From NCBI RefSeq assembly GCF_008365375.1, contig NZ_QOKW01000001.1, forward strand, positions 186,001-250,000: a DNA stretch of 64,000 bases. Reading direction: 5' to 3'. Position numbers and translations under genes: made by a program. Source of the DNA: Roseomonas genomospecies 6 (GTDB lineage Bacteria > Pseudomonadota > Alphaproteobacteria > Azospirillales > Azospirillaceae). Positions 35,691-44,556 of this stretch are shown one piece after another (position 1 is the stretch's first letter; each line of letters begins with the position of its first letter). The notes below the pieces were generated by a model, which was not told the origin of the DNA, searched no databases, and saw only the letters and a list, made by a program, of their open reading frames with translations.

Positions 35691-37580
35691 ATGGAGACGG
35701 CGAGCACCATCATCCTGATCGGATCGTCCCTGCTGATCGTCAGCATCCTGACCAGCTATCTGGCGCTGAGGATCGGCACGCCGCTGCTGTTGATCTTTCT
35801 GGGCGTCGGGTTGGTGGCCGGTGTGGACGGGGTTGGCGGGATCAGCTTCAACGACGCGGACAGCGCGTTCCTGATCGGCTCCATCGCGCTTGCCGTGATT
35901 CTCTTCGAAAGCGGACTGGACACCAAGCTGTCCAGCTACCGCGCCGCGGCGTGGCCGGCGCTCAGCCTCGCGACCTTCGGCGTCGCCGTCACGTCCGGCG
36001 TCATCGGGGTTGCCGCGCATTTCCTGCTGGGGCTGCCCTGGATCGAATCCCTGCTGGTCGGGGCGGTGGTCAGTTCGACCGACGCCGCGGCGGTCTTCTT
36101 CCTGCTGCGGGTCGGCGGCATCACCATCCGCGACCGCGTGCGCTCGGCGCTGGAGATCGAATCCGGCAGCAACGATCCCATGGCGATCCTTCTGACCGTC
36201 ATGCTGGTGGAGGCGGCGCTGCACGGCTGGGGGACGCCGCTGGAGCTTGCCGGCTTCCTCCTGATGCAGATCGTGGGCGGAACCGTTCTGGGCATCCTGG
36301 GCGGTGCGGGGTTGGCCGCCTTCATCAACAAGGCCCGCCTCGACCCCGGATTGAACCCGGTGGTGACTCTGGCCTTCGCGCTGTTTCTCTTCGCCGGCAC
36401 CAACGAGCTTGGGGGCAGCGGCTTCCTGGCCGTCTACGCCGCCGGTCTGGTGGCCGGCAACGTGAAGCTGCGCGGGGCGCTGGGCCTGCGGCAGTTCCAT
36501 TCGGGCCTGACCTGGCTCAGCCAGATCGTGATGTTCGTGATGCTGGGCCTGTTCGCCACCCCGCACGATTTCGGGTCGATCGCCCTGCCCGCCCTGGCGC
36601 TGGCCGCCCTGCTGATCCTGCTGGCGCGCCCGCTGGCGGTGTGGCTGTGCCTGCTGCCCTTCCGCTTCTCGGCCAACGAGACGACCTTCATGGCCTGGGT
36701 CGGGCTGCGCGGGGCGGTGTCGATGCTGCTGGCGCTGGTCCCGATCCTGGGCGGGCTGCCGGGCGGACAGGTGATCTTCAACACCGCCTTCCTGGTGGTG
36801 ATCGTGTCGCTGGTGGTGCAGGGCTGGACCATCGGCCCCATGGCGCGCTGGCTGAAGCTGATCGTGCCGCCGCGGCGCGGCCCGGTCGAACGGTTCGAGC
36901 TGGAACTGCCCGGCGAGGCCGACCAGGAGATGGTCGCCTACACCGTCCACCCCAAGAGCCCCGCCGCCCGCGGGCAGCGCATGCCGCGCTTCGCCCGGCC
37001 ATCGCTGGTCATCCGGGAGGGGGGCGTGGTGCCTCTGCACAAGGCGCGGACGCTCCAGGCCGGGGACATGGTCTATCTCTTCACCCCGCCCGCCCAGTTG
37101 CCGCTGATCGACAAGCTGTTCGCCGAGAGCCGCCCGCTGGACCAGGACGACCGCGAGTTCTACGGCGACCTCGTGCTGAGCCCCGACGCGACGGTGGAGC
37201 AGATCGCGGAGATGTACGGCCTGCCGCTTTCGCTGGCCAACGCCAAGCGGTCCCTGCGCGACCTGCTGCGCAACGAGTTCGGCAGTTCTTGCGAGTTGGG
37301 CGACCGGATGCGCATGGGCGGCGTGGAGTTGATCGTCCGCGACATGCAGGACGGCCAGATCACCTCCGTCGGTCTGGCGCTGGAGCCGTCGGCGATGGAC
37401 AAGGCCCGCGTGCCCCTGTTCCAGCGTCCGACGCGGCTGTGGCAGAAGATCGTGTCCTGGTGGTCGAAGCGGTCCTTCCGCCGCTGGCAGCGCCGGGAAA
37501 CCCGCCGGGAACGCCTGCCCGTCCACACGGCGGACGCGCCGCTGGTGTCCGGAAGGGAGCCGGAACGGCTGGAGGGATAA
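35691..37580 (+). CDS. potassium/proton antiporter (CvrA/NhaP2 type)
   Basis: 629-aa CPA1-type antiporter. About twelve TM helices (residues 1-400), with conserved SSTDAAAVFFLLR, ESGSNDPMA and WVGLRGAVSMLLALVP of the Na+/K+:H+ exchanger family. A C-terminal cytoplasmic part includes a TrkA-C/RCK_C-like domain (LVIREGGVVPLHKARTLQAGDMVYLF) and a CorC_HlyC-like domain. It exports K+ or Na+ against protons in ionic stress. The ATG at 35691 (METASTI) is preferred over the long upstream open frame because it starts the first helix. No clear SD precedes it. Confidence 0.9.
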   Translation: METASTIILIGSSLLIVSILTSYLALRIGTPLLLIFLGVGLVAGVDGVGGISFNDADSAFLIGSIALAVILFESGLDTKLSSYRAAAWPALSLATFGVAVTSGVIGVAAHFLLGLPWIESLLVGAVVSSTDAAAVFFLLRVGGITIRDRVRSALEIESGSNDPMAILLTVMLVEAALHGWGTPLELAGFLLMQIVGGTVLGILGGAGLAAFINKARLDPGLNPVVTLAFALFLFAGTNELGGSGFLAVYAAGLVAGNVKLRGALGLRQFHSGLTWLSQIVMFVMLGLFATPHDFGSIALPALALAALLILLARPLAVWLCLLPFRFSANETTFMAWVGLRGAVSMLLALVPILGGLPGGQVIFNTAFLVVIVSLVVQGWTIGPMARWLKLIVPPRRGPVERFELELPGEADQEMVAYTVHPKSPAARGQRMPRFARPSLVIREGGVVPLHKARTLQAGDMVYLFTPPAQLPLIDKLFAESRPLDQDDREFYGDLVLSPDATVEQIAEMYGLPLSLANAKRSLRDLLRNEFGSSCELGDRMRMGGVELIVRDMQDGQITSVGLALEPSAMDKARVPLFQRPTRLWQKIVSWWSKRSFRRWQRRETRRERLPVHTADAPLVSGREPERLEG

Positions 37581-37604
37581 CTCCCCTCCGGCCACTCCGG
37601 ACCG

Positions 37605-39746
37605 TCAAGCCATGGCGGGCTGCTGGTCGCGGACCATCGCCGCGAAGGCGTCGGGGGCCACCGGGCGGCCGAACAGGTAGCCCTGGAGCAGGTCGCAGCC
37701 GATGGAAACCAGGAAATCCCGCTGCTCCACCGTCTCCACCCCTTCGGCCACCGTGACGAGGCCGAGGCCGTGCGCCATGCCGACCGCCGCGCGGACCAGC
37801 GCCCCGTTCTTCAGATTGTCGGGGATGTCCACCATGAAGGCGCGGTCGATCTTCAGCTTCGACACCGGAAGCTGCTGCACGTAGCTGAGCGAGGAATAGC
37901 CCGACCCGAAATCGTCGATGGCCACCTGCACGCTGATGGCTTCCAGTTCCGTCAGGGTCTGCACGGCGGTCTTCAGGTCGCGCACCGCCGCCTGCTCGGT
38001 GATCTCCAGCCCCAGCCGCCCCCGCAGCGCCGGGTGCTGGCCCAGCAGTTCCTCCAGGCGGGCGCTGAGATTGCCGCGCAGGAACTGGGGGCCGGAGATG
38101 TTGATGAAGACCTGATCCGGCAGGGTGCCCGCCCGCTCCCATACGGCCATCTGCTCCACGACCGTGCTCAGCACCCAATCGGTGATGGGAACGATCAGGC
38201 CGCTTTCCTCCGCCACCGGAATGAATTCGCCGGGGGAGACCGGCCCCAGCGTGTGCTGGTTCCAGCGCAGCAGCGCCTCCGCCCCCACGATCCGCCCGGA
38301 CCGGGCCTCGACGATGGGCTGGTAGGCCATGTGCAGCTCGTTCCGCTCGATGGCGTGGGCGAGATGCATGGTCAGGAACATGCGCCGGGTCGCCGCCGCG
38401 GCCATTTCCGGGGTGTAGAAGCAGACCGAATTGCCGCCGTTGTGCTGTGCCGCCTGAAGCGCCAGCTTGGCCTTGGCGTTCAGTTCCTCCAGCGTCCGGA
38501 TGTCAGTGTCCTGCACCGCGGCGCCGATGGACAGCCGCAGCCGGACCCAATGGCGGTCGGCGTAGATGGAGGCGGTCAGCCGGTCGTGCAGAAGGTCGGC
38601 CAGCGTCTCCGCCTGCTCCGCGCTTTCCACGCGGGACAGGGCGGCGAACTCGTCGGCGGCGATGCGGCAGACGTAGGTCTGCTGCGGAAGCACCTCCGTC
38701 ACCCGGCTGACCATCGCCTTCAGCGCCGCGTCGCCCACATGGAAGCCGAACGCCTCGTTGATGTCGCTGAACTGGTCCACATCGAGCGCGTAGAGGGCGA
38801 ACAGCCCGCCCTCCTGGCCGGGGAAGGGGGCCGCGAGCACGGCCTCGCACTCCTCCAGGAAGGCGGTGCGGGTCAGAACTCCGGTCAGCGGGTCGTGCCG
38901 GGCAAGGTAGGTCGCCCGCTGCTCCGCCGCCAGACGTTCCGAGATGTCGCGGATGATGCCGACGAACACGACCTCGCGCGCCAGCCGGGCCTCGCCCACG
39001 CTGAGGTGGATCGGGAACACCGCGCCGTCCTTGCGCCGGCCCAGCGCGTCGCGCCCGATGCCGATGATCTTGGCGCGGTCCGTCTCCAGATAGGAGCTGA
39101 TGTACTTGTCATGGTCGCGGGAGAAGGGAGGCGGCATCAGGACGGAGACGTTCCGCCCGATCAGTTCCTCCTCGTCATAGCCGAACAGGTCGCGGCAGGA
39201 ACGGTTGACCGTGCGGATGATGCCCTTGCGGTCCGCCACCACCACGCCGTCCACCGCCGCGTCGAGCAGGGTCGTCACGAAGGGGTCGCGGCGCAGGACG
39301 AAGTCGGCGACACGGGCGGGGTCGGTCACGTCCTGGAACAGGCCGAGGAAGCCCTCGGCGGCGGAGTCGCCCGTGCGATGGGGCAGGACGCAGCCGGTCA
39401 GCACGCCGCGCCCGCCACCCGACCGTTCGAACTCGCCATCGACGGGGGCGGACTCGCCGGTCTGCGCCGCCCGCTCCAGCGCCTGCGCCACGGCGCGCGC
39501 CAGGGGATGATCGAACGCGTCGAGCGTCCGCCCCGCCAGGGCTTCGGGCGTTGTGTTCAGGGCGGCGGCGAAGGTCGCGTTGGCGAAGAGGCAGCGCCCC
39601 CCGGCGTCGGCATAGACCAGCGCAAGGGAGGCCCGGTTCAGAAGGCTTTCGGCCAGCGACGCGAGGAACGCCGGTGTGCGCGGCATTTCCGGTGCGGACA
39701 GGCCGCCGTAGCCCTGATTCTCTGCCGAAGACTCGTTGGACAACAC
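37605..39746 (-). CDS. PAS-PAS-GGDEF(degenerate)-EAL protein
   Basis: 713-aa soluble c-di-GMP signalling protein. Two PAS domains, the second VTTLLDAAVDGVVVADRKGIIRTVN with PAC tail FVGIIRDISERL, then a GGDEF domain of HDPLTGVLTRTAFL whose active site reads AADEF instead of GGDEF, then an EAL domain with AEALLRW, VFINISGPQF, EITE, DDFGSGYSS and AEGVET. The cyclase is most likely inactive; the phosphodiesterase looks intact. The GGDEF part may bind GTP and tune the EAL. GTG 39746 is chosen; ATG 39686 is an alternative. Divergent from nothing; followed by the antiporter convergent. Confidence 0.92.
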   Translation of the reverse strand: MLSNESSAENQGYGGLSAPEMPRTPAFLASLAESLLNRASLALVYADAGGRCLFANATFAAALNTTPEALAGRTLDAFDHPLARAVAQALERAAQTGESAPVDGEFERSGGGRGVLTGCVLPHRTGDSAAEGFLGLFQDVTDPARVADFVLRRDPFVTTLLDAAVDGVVVADRKGIIRTVNRSCRDLFGYDEEELIGRNVSVLMPPPFSRDHDKYISSYLETDRAKIIGIGRDALGRRKDGAVFPIHLSVGEARLAREVVFVGIIRDISERLAAEQRATYLARHDPLTGVLTRTAFLEECEAVLAAPFPGQEGGLFALYALDVDQFSDINEAFGFHVGDAALKAMVSRVTEVLPQQTYVCRIAADEFAALSRVESAEQAETLADLLHDRLTASIYADRHWVRLRLSIGAAVQDTDIRTLEELNAKAKLALQAAQHNGGNSVCFYTPEMAAAATRRMFLTMHLAHAIERNELHMAYQPIVEARSGRIVGAEALLRWNQHTLGPVSPGEFIPVAEESGLIVPITDWVLSTVVEQMAVWERAGTLPDQVFINISGPQFLRGNLSARLEELLGQHPALRGRLGLEITEQAAVRDLKTAVQTLTELEAISVQVAIDDFGSGYSSLSYVQQLPVSKLKIDRAFMVDIPDNLKNGALVRAAVGMAHGLGLVTVAEGVETVEQRDFLVSIGCDLLQGYLFGRPVAPDAFAAMVRDQQPAMA

Positions 39747-40014
39747 CGCACCCGTCCACCATGGCCCCCGAAGCGCAGTTCCGGGGAGCACTGAATTAAG
39801 TTGTCATTATGACGGCTCGCGGCCCGTTTTCCAACAAATTGCGGCGAATTCACAACATTTGTCGCGGTCCCCTCACCCCGACTTCACAATCTGAAGCTGG
39901 GATGCGCCGTCTTGTTTCCCCTGAACGAAACGTTGTCGGCGGAGAGCGCGCTCGACCAGGGTCTACACCTTTCGATATACACCCTGGCGCAACCGGAGGC
40001 AAGACGCCCCCGGC

Positions 40015-40890
40015 TCACGCCGCCGCGGCCAGTTCCCGCGCGCGCTGGGAAAGCTTCTGGAAGGCGCGCTCCTCGATCTGGCGGACGCGTTCGCGGCTGA
40101 CGCCGTAGACGGCGGCCAGATCCTCCAGCGTCTTCGGCGACGGATTCAGGCGGCGGGCGGTCAGGATCTCGCGCTCGCGGTCCTTCAGCACCTCCATCGC
40201 CTCCCGCAGCATGGCGCTGCGGTGCGCCGCCTCGTCGCGCTCCAGAAGGGCGTCCTCGGCGTTCGGGCGCTCGTCGGGCAGGAAGTCCTGCATCTCGGCG
40301 GTGCCCTCCCCGGCGGAGAGCGGCGCGTTCAGCGAGGCGACCGGCTGGACGAAGCGGCGGTTCACGGCCACCACGTCGCTCTCCGGCACCTCCAGTTCCC
40401 GGGCGATCCGGGTGACGCTTTCCGGCTTCAGGTCGCCGTTGCCGAACTCGCCCAGCTTGCGCTTCAGGCGGGACAGGCCGAAGAACAGCTTCTTCTGCGC
40501 GCCGGTGGTGCCCAGCTTCACGAGGCTCCAGGAGCGCAGGATGTATTCCTGGATGGAGGCCTTGATCCACCACATCGCGTAGGTGGACAGGCGGAAGCCG
40601 CGGTCCGGCTCGAATTTGCGGACGGCGGTCATCAGGCCGATGTTCCCCTCGCCGATCAGGTCGGTCATCGGCAGGCCGTAGCCGCGGAAGCCGGTGGCGA
40701 TCTTGACGACCAGACGCAAATGGCTGGTCACCAGTTTGCGGGCGGCGTCCATGTCGCCATGCTGGCGCCAGGCGGTGGCGAGCACATACTCCTCCTCCGC
40801 GCCCAGCACGGGGAAGCGGTGGACCTGCTCGACGTAACGGGACAGCGACTCGCCGGAAAACGGCGCGCTCAGCGCAACTGCGGTGCTCAT
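40015..40890 (-). CDS. rpoH: heat-shock sigma factor RpoH
   Basis: 291-aa sigma32-family factor. Region 2: HLRLVVKIATGFRGYGLPMTDLIGEGNIGLM and RGFRLSTYAMWWIKASIQEYIL. RpoH box-like GAQKKLFFGLSRLKRKLG. Region 4: LNPSPKTLEDLAAVYGVSRERVRQIEERAFQKL. No region 1.1. Typical of rhizobial/Rhodospirillales RpoH1/2-type sigma. It should drive hsp20-lon, htpX-like and dnaJ in this window (inference; promoters not confirmed). The start ATG is followed upstream by a sigma70-like promoter at 40974-41001. Confidence 0.95.
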   Translation of the reverse strand: MSTAVALSAPFSGESLSRYVEQVHRFPVLGAEEEYVLATAWRQHGDMDAARKLVTSHLRLVVKIATGFRGYGLPMTDLIGEGNIGLMTAVRKFEPDRGFRLSTYAMWWIKASIQEYILRSWSLVKLGTTGAQKKLFFGLSRLKRKLGEFGNGDLKPESVTRIARELEVPESDVVAVNRRFVQPVASLNAPLSAGEGTAEMQDFLPDERPNAEDALLERDEAAHRSAMLREAMEVLKDREREILTARRLNPSPKTLEDLAAVYGVSRERVRQIEERAFQKLSQRARELAAAA

Positions 40891-40973
40891 GTCACATCCT
40901 CAGGCAAGCGATATGACCCAATCCACCGGCCCCCGTCTTGGGCGACCGGTACCTTCACCGTGAAGGCATCCAT

Positions 40974-41001
40974 AGTTTACGCGGGGGCTGCGGCAAGTCA
41001 A
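40974..41001 (-). promoter_or_regulatory. sigma70-like promoter of rpoH
   Basis: Read on the minus strand: TTGACT (40996-41001), 16-base spacer, TAAACT (40974-40979). It ends about 84 bases before the rpoH ATG. Confidence 0.55.
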
Positions 41002-41112
41002 CGCCGTGTGGACGATGACAGGCTTTCGGTTTGGATTGGAGCGGTTGCATCGGGGCCGGCCTTGCCGCACCCTGTTCCGGCGCACCCGAACCCCCATCAG
41101 ACGGTCGCCCGC

Positions 41113-42120
41113 ATGATCCGCGCCGCCTTCGCAACACTTCTGTTCGCAATCGCCACCACGGGTCTGCCGGCAGGCTCCCGCTCCGCGGCGGCGGAGGCGC
41201 CCGCCTTTGGCCTGCCGGTGGATTGCCGGGTTGGGGAGACCTGCTTCGTGCAGAACTACGTCGATGAGGACCCCGGTCCCGGCTGGCGGGACCACGCCTG
41301 CGGGCGGTTGAGCTACGACGGCCACGACGGCACGGACTTCCGCCTGCCCGATTACACGGCCATGGACAAGGGCGTCGCCGTTCTGGCCGCCGCCGCCGGC
41401 ACCGTTCTGCGGGTGCGCGACGGCATGGAGGACGTGAACGTCAACGTCATCGGGCGCGACACGGTGGACAAGGTCGGCGGCGGCAACGCCGTCATCATCG
41501 ACCACGGCGACGGCTGGCAGACCGCCTACCTGCACATGAAGCGCGGCAGCGTCGCGGTCACCCCCGGCCAGCGGGTCGAGGCCGGGCAGCGGCTGGGCGA
41601 GATCGGCCTGTCGGGGCTGACCGAATTCCCCCATCTGCATTTCGGCGTGCGCCACAACGGCACGGCGGTGGACCCCTTCGTCGGCCAGCAGCCCGTCACC
41701 GCCTGCGGCCAGTCCGTGACGCCCCTGTGGAACGCCGCCACGGCAAAGGCGCTGGCCTACCGCCCGACCGCGGGCCTCGGCGCCGGCTTCGCCACCCGCG
41801 TTCCGGAGGCCGAGCCGGCCCGCCGCGGCGACTTCGCCAAGGAAGCGCTGACCGCGGCCTCGCCCCTGCTGGTTCTGTGGTCGGACATCATGGGCGTCCG
41901 CGACGGGGACACCCAGCGCATCCGCATCCTGGACGGCCAGGGCCGGACCCTGTTCGACAACAGCAAGGCGATTGCGGGGGACAAGGCCGCCTGGTTCGCC
42001 TATCAGGGGCTGAAGCGCCCGGCGGCAGGCTGGCCCCCAGGACCTTATCGGGGGATCGTGACTCTGACCCGCGGCGGCGAGACGGTCGTCACGCTCGAAC
42101 GCCGGCTGGAGGTCCGCTGA
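41113..42120 (+). CDS. M23 family peptidase (LytM-like), secreted
   Basis: 335-aa predicted periplasmic endopeptidase. Signal peptide of about 26 residues, then the M23 beta-lytic domain with zinc ligands in GHDGTDF and PHLHFGVRHN, and VIIDHGDGWQTAYLHM between them. All expected metal ligands are present, so the domain may cleave peptidoglycan cross-links. The C-terminal 110 residues (LLVLWSDIMGVRDGDTQRI on) form an extra beta-rich domain of unknown role. The start ATG is 41113. Confidence 0.88.
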   Translation: MIRAAFATLLFAIATTGLPAGSRSAAAEAPAFGLPVDCRVGETCFVQNYVDEDPGPGWRDHACGRLSYDGHDGTDFRLPDYTAMDKGVAVLAAAAGTVLRVRDGMEDVNVNVIGRDTVDKVGGGNAVIIDHGDGWQTAYLHMKRGSVAVTPGQRVEAGQRLGEIGLSGLTEFPHLHFGVRHNGTAVDPFVGQQPVTACGQSVTPLWNAATAKALAYRPTAGLGAGFATRVPEAEPARRGDFAKEALTAASPLLVLWSDIMGVRDGDTQRIRILDGQGRTLFDNSKAIAGDKAAWFAYQGLKRPAAGWPPGPYRGIVTLTRGGETVVTLERRLEVR

Positions 42121-42135
42121 GGCCGCGGATGCCGG

Positions 42136-42591
42136 TTACGACGTCGCCCCCGGCGTCATGCCGTCGGGAACCCCTTGGGTCAGCAGCGTGGTCAGCCAGC
42201 GGAAGTTCGGCGCGCTTTCGGCCCGGAGCGCGCTCTGCACCACCTGCATGGCCTCCTGCGCGTCGGGCGCCGGCAGGTCGGGGGGCTGCCCTTCATAGGC
42301 ATGGCCGCCGGACGCCTCGTCCGCCCCGCTCTGCGCGAAGACGCTGACGGCACCGATTCCGAGCCGATGGGCGATGGCGGAGCTTCCCGTGACCGGCCCA
42401 ACCGCGGCGGAGGCCATCAGCCCATCGCCGCCCTCGCCGCCGCCGACTCCGTTCAACTGCTCCAGCATCGCGGCGAACTGGCCGGCGAGTTCCCCCGCCT
42501 GCCTGGGCGCGCCCGTGCCTTTGCGCTCCAGAAGCTCTTCGGCCCGGATGCGCATCAGTTGGGAAGCGTCGGCGTTGGCCGGTATCGACAT
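42136..42591 (-). CDS. hypothetical protein
   Basis: 151-aa protein with no recognised domain. The N-terminal helix (ANADASQLMRIRAEELLERKG) precedes a Gly-rich segment with AGQFAAMLEQLNGVGGGEGGDGLM and a C-terminal helix (AMQVVQSALRAESAPNFRWLTTLLTQG). No signal peptide or TM segment. Weak SD (AAGGGT). Probably cytoplasmic, role unknown. Upstream is a 208-base region with 21-bp-spaced repeats. Confidence 0.55.
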   Translation of the reverse strand: MSIPANADASQLMRIRAEELLERKGTGAPRQAGELAGQFAAMLEQLNGVGGGEGGDGLMASAAVGPVTGSSAIAHRLGIGAVSVFAQSGADEASGGHAYEGQPPDLPAPDAQEAMQVVQSALRAESAPNFRWLTTLLTQGVPDGMTPGATS

Positions 42592-42728
42592 GGCGCGTGG
42601 ACCCTTGCGGCGTTAACCCTGGGGCGTTCGGCTACCGCATCATGGCAAGCAAGGGCCGGGCCACCGCCGGATGAAGGGACCGGATGAATGGGAAAGCCGG
42701 GATGCGGCGCGTGATGGCGTTCCGCGCA

Positions 42729-42781
42729 CCCGGCAGATTTTTCCCCTCACCCGGCAAAAATAACCCGCCGCCCGGCAAAAA
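42729..42781. repeat. three CCCGGCA direct repeats at 21-bp spacing
   Basis: CCCGGCA begins at 42729, 42750 and 42771, exactly 21 bases apart. The last two continue AAAA. Located between yajQ and the 42136-42591 gene, both on the minus strand. Two helical turns between sites fits a DNA-bound dimer array, but a chance GC pattern is possible. Confidence 0.5.
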
Positions 42782-42799
42782 CCGACCGGTGCGGCTCTC

Positions 42800-43288
42800 T
42801 CAATCGCGGAAGTTCACATACTGCAGGGGCTGCTCGATCTTCAGCCCGCGCACCACGGCGATGGCGTCCTGCAGGTCGTCGCGCTTCTTGCCGGTGACGC
42901 GCAGTTCATCGCCCTGGATGGAGACCTGGACCTTCATCTTGCTGTCCTTGATCGCCTTGACGATGGTCTTGCCGAGATCCTGGGCGATGCCCTGCTTGAC
43001 GGTGACGACCTGGCGCAGCGCGTCGCCCGCGGCGCGTTCCGGCTTGTTGGAATAATCCAGGGCGCCCGCGTCGAGCTTGCGGCGCGTCACATAGACCCGC
43101 AGCAACTCCTGCATCTGTTCGAGCTTGGGGGCATCGTCGGCCAGCAGGACGATGTCGTTCTCGGTGCGCTCCACGGTGCAGCGCGACCCCTTGAAGTCGA
43201 AACGGGTCTCGATCTCGCGGCGCATGCCATTCAGCGCGTTGTCGATTTCGTGGATGTCGGTCTTGGACACAATGTCGAAGGACGGCAT
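42800..43288 (-). CDS. YajQ family nucleotide-binding protein
   Basis: 162-aa YajQ/DUF520 protein of two similar RNP-like domains. MPSFDIVSKTDIHEIDNALNGMRREIETRFDFKGS opens the first, VVTVKQGIAQDLGKTIVKAIKDSKMKVQVSIQGDELRVTGKKRDDLQ the second. Some members bind cyclic-di-GMP and act as effectors (known for the Xanthomonas protein); others bind tRNA or nucleotides. Start: ATG at 43288 in place of the longer open frame. A PAS-GGDEF-EAL protein in this window could supply the ligand. Confidence 0.93.
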   Translation of the reverse strand: MPSFDIVSKTDIHEIDNALNGMRREIETRFDFKGSRCTVERTENDIVLLADDAPKLEQMQELLRVYVTRRKLDAGALDYSNKPERAAGDALRQVVTVKQGIAQDLGKTIVKAIKDSKMKVQVSIQGDELRVTGKKRDDLQDAIAVVRGLKIEQPLQYVNFRD

Positions 43289-43385
43289 GAAGCCCTCTTT
43301 GCTCAGGCGGACGGAAGTGCCGGAACCGTAGACGAGGCCGCACCCCGCCTTCAAGGGGGGTGCGCCGAATTCGTCATCAAGAGCG

Positions 43386-43922
43386 TCAGGTCGGCTGGCC
43401 GGGATGCTGGAACTCGATTCCCGGGTTGCCGCCCGGCCCGCCGTTGCCCGGCGCGTTCTCATAGGGCTTTTCCGGCATCTTGGGCTGCGGCTGCGCGTAG
43501 AACCGCGGCTCCCGGTCGTCCCAGGACCGTTCGAAGGGAAGGCGCATCATCGGGTTGGTGCCGTTGCGCTGGGCCTCCCTCTGGGCTTCCTGGAGCTGCT
43601 CCGCCATGCGGCGGTCCCACGGCAGGCGGTAGAGGTTCGGCGCCTGATCCCACATCAGGGTCAGGTAGATCGCCTCGTTCTCGATCATGGTGGCGCTCAG
43701 CACCTTCGCCTCGGGGACGTTGGCGCCCATCCATTCCAGCGTGACCGGCTTCGCCCTCCCCAGCAGGGTCGCCGGCGCCGCATAGGCGGCCGGCAGCATC
43801 AGCGCGAACAGCAGCAGGATCAGCGCGCGCGCCATCCGGTGGCGCGCCCAGCGCAGGGCCGACAGGACGAGCAGCAGCGTGACGATCGCAAAGAAGCCGA
43901 AAAGGACGGTCAGGCTTTCCAT
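43386..43922 (-). CDS. two-TM membrane protein, third gene of ExbB-like operon
   Basis: 178-aa protein of no recognised family. Two hydrophobic helices (LTVLFGFFAIVTLLLVLSALRW and ALILLLFALMLPAAYAAPA) are followed by a soluble region (LEWMGANVPEAKVLSATMIENEAIYLTLMWDQAPNLYRLPWDRRMAEQLQEAQREAQ) and a Pro/Gly-rich tail. It follows the DUF2135-like gene by 25 bases on the same strand, so it probably forms the third component of the operon. Confidence 0.7.
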   Translation of the reverse strand: MESLTVLFGFFAIVTLLLVLSALRWARHRMARALILLLFALMLPAAYAAPATLLGRAKPVTLEWMGANVPEAKVLSATMIENEAIYLTLMWDQAPNLYRLPWDRRMAEQLQEAQREAQRNGTNPMMRLPFERSWDDREPRFYAQPQPKMPEKPYENAPGNGGPGGNPGIEFQHPGQPT

Positions 43923-43947
43923 GATGGCGCTCTCTCGATCCGGCGGG

Positions 43948-44556
43948 TCAGTTCTTGGCGGCGCGCAACGGCTTGAACACGGCGTTCAGGGAACCCTGCA
44001 CCAACTCCCCCCGTTCCGTCAGGGTGAAGCGGAAGGCGGTGATCTCCTGACCTTCGTGGTCCAGCCGGACGCGTGTGGCGGCGATGGTGGCGGCCCCCGA
44101 TTCATGCTCCGCCTTGACGCGGGCGACCACCCTGACCCAGATTGGGAAGACGTTCTCAAGATTGCGGAACATATGCACATTGACCGTGTATTCCCCCGGC
44201 GGAATCCCGCGGGAATAGGAGGTCTCGAAATTCACTTCGGTCGGATCGGCGTAGGCGCCCAGATCGTCGCGCAGAAGGTTGAAGATCAGCCCGGACTTGT
44301 TCGAATAGCCCACCGGCACGTCGCCCGGCGCCTGGACCCACAGATCCACGTCGCTGCGCAGCTTGTCGTCCCAGCGGGCTTCGATGATGACGTTCCCCGG
44401 CGGGTCTTCCGACGATTTCCCGGTTCCCTCCTTCCCCTTCGGATTCACATGGGGCAGCAGCAGCAGGACCATGCAGATGAAGCCGGCAAGCGCCAGCGTG
44501 ATCATGTCGCGGAACACCGTCCCGGTGTCGTCGCCTTCGTGCCAGGGATCATACAT
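43948..44556 (-). CDS. ExbD-like anchor with DUF2135-like domain
   Basis: 202-aa protein with one N-terminal TM helix (VFRDMITLALAGFICMVLLLLP) preceded by an Asp, as in ExbD/MotB/TolR. Its periplasmic domain differs: NVIIEARWDDKLRSDVDLWVQAPGDVPVGYSNKSG and FETSYSRGIPPGEYTVNVHMF. This has the DVDL...GEYTV pattern of DUF2135/YfaP-like domains. Start overlaps the preceding MotA/ExbB-like gene by 8 bases. Most likely a non-canonical stator or signalling subunit. Function unknown. Confidence 0.75.
   Translation of the reverse strand: MYDPWHEGDDTGTVFRDMITLALAGFICMVLLLLPHVNPKGKEGTGKSSEDPPGNVIIEARWDDKLRSDVDLWVQAPGDVPVGYSNKSGLIFNLLRDDLGAYADPTEVNFETSYSRGIPPGEYTVNVHMFRNLENVFPIWVRVVARVKAEHESGAATIAATRVRLDHEGQEITAFRFTLTERGELVQGSLNAVFKPLRAAKN

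Noticed and set aside
39956..39987. 7-bp inverted repeat 3' of rpoH (CCAGGGT ... ACCCTGG)
   Set aside because: 18-base loop and no U-run, so weak as a terminator. Could be chance; kept out of the feature list.
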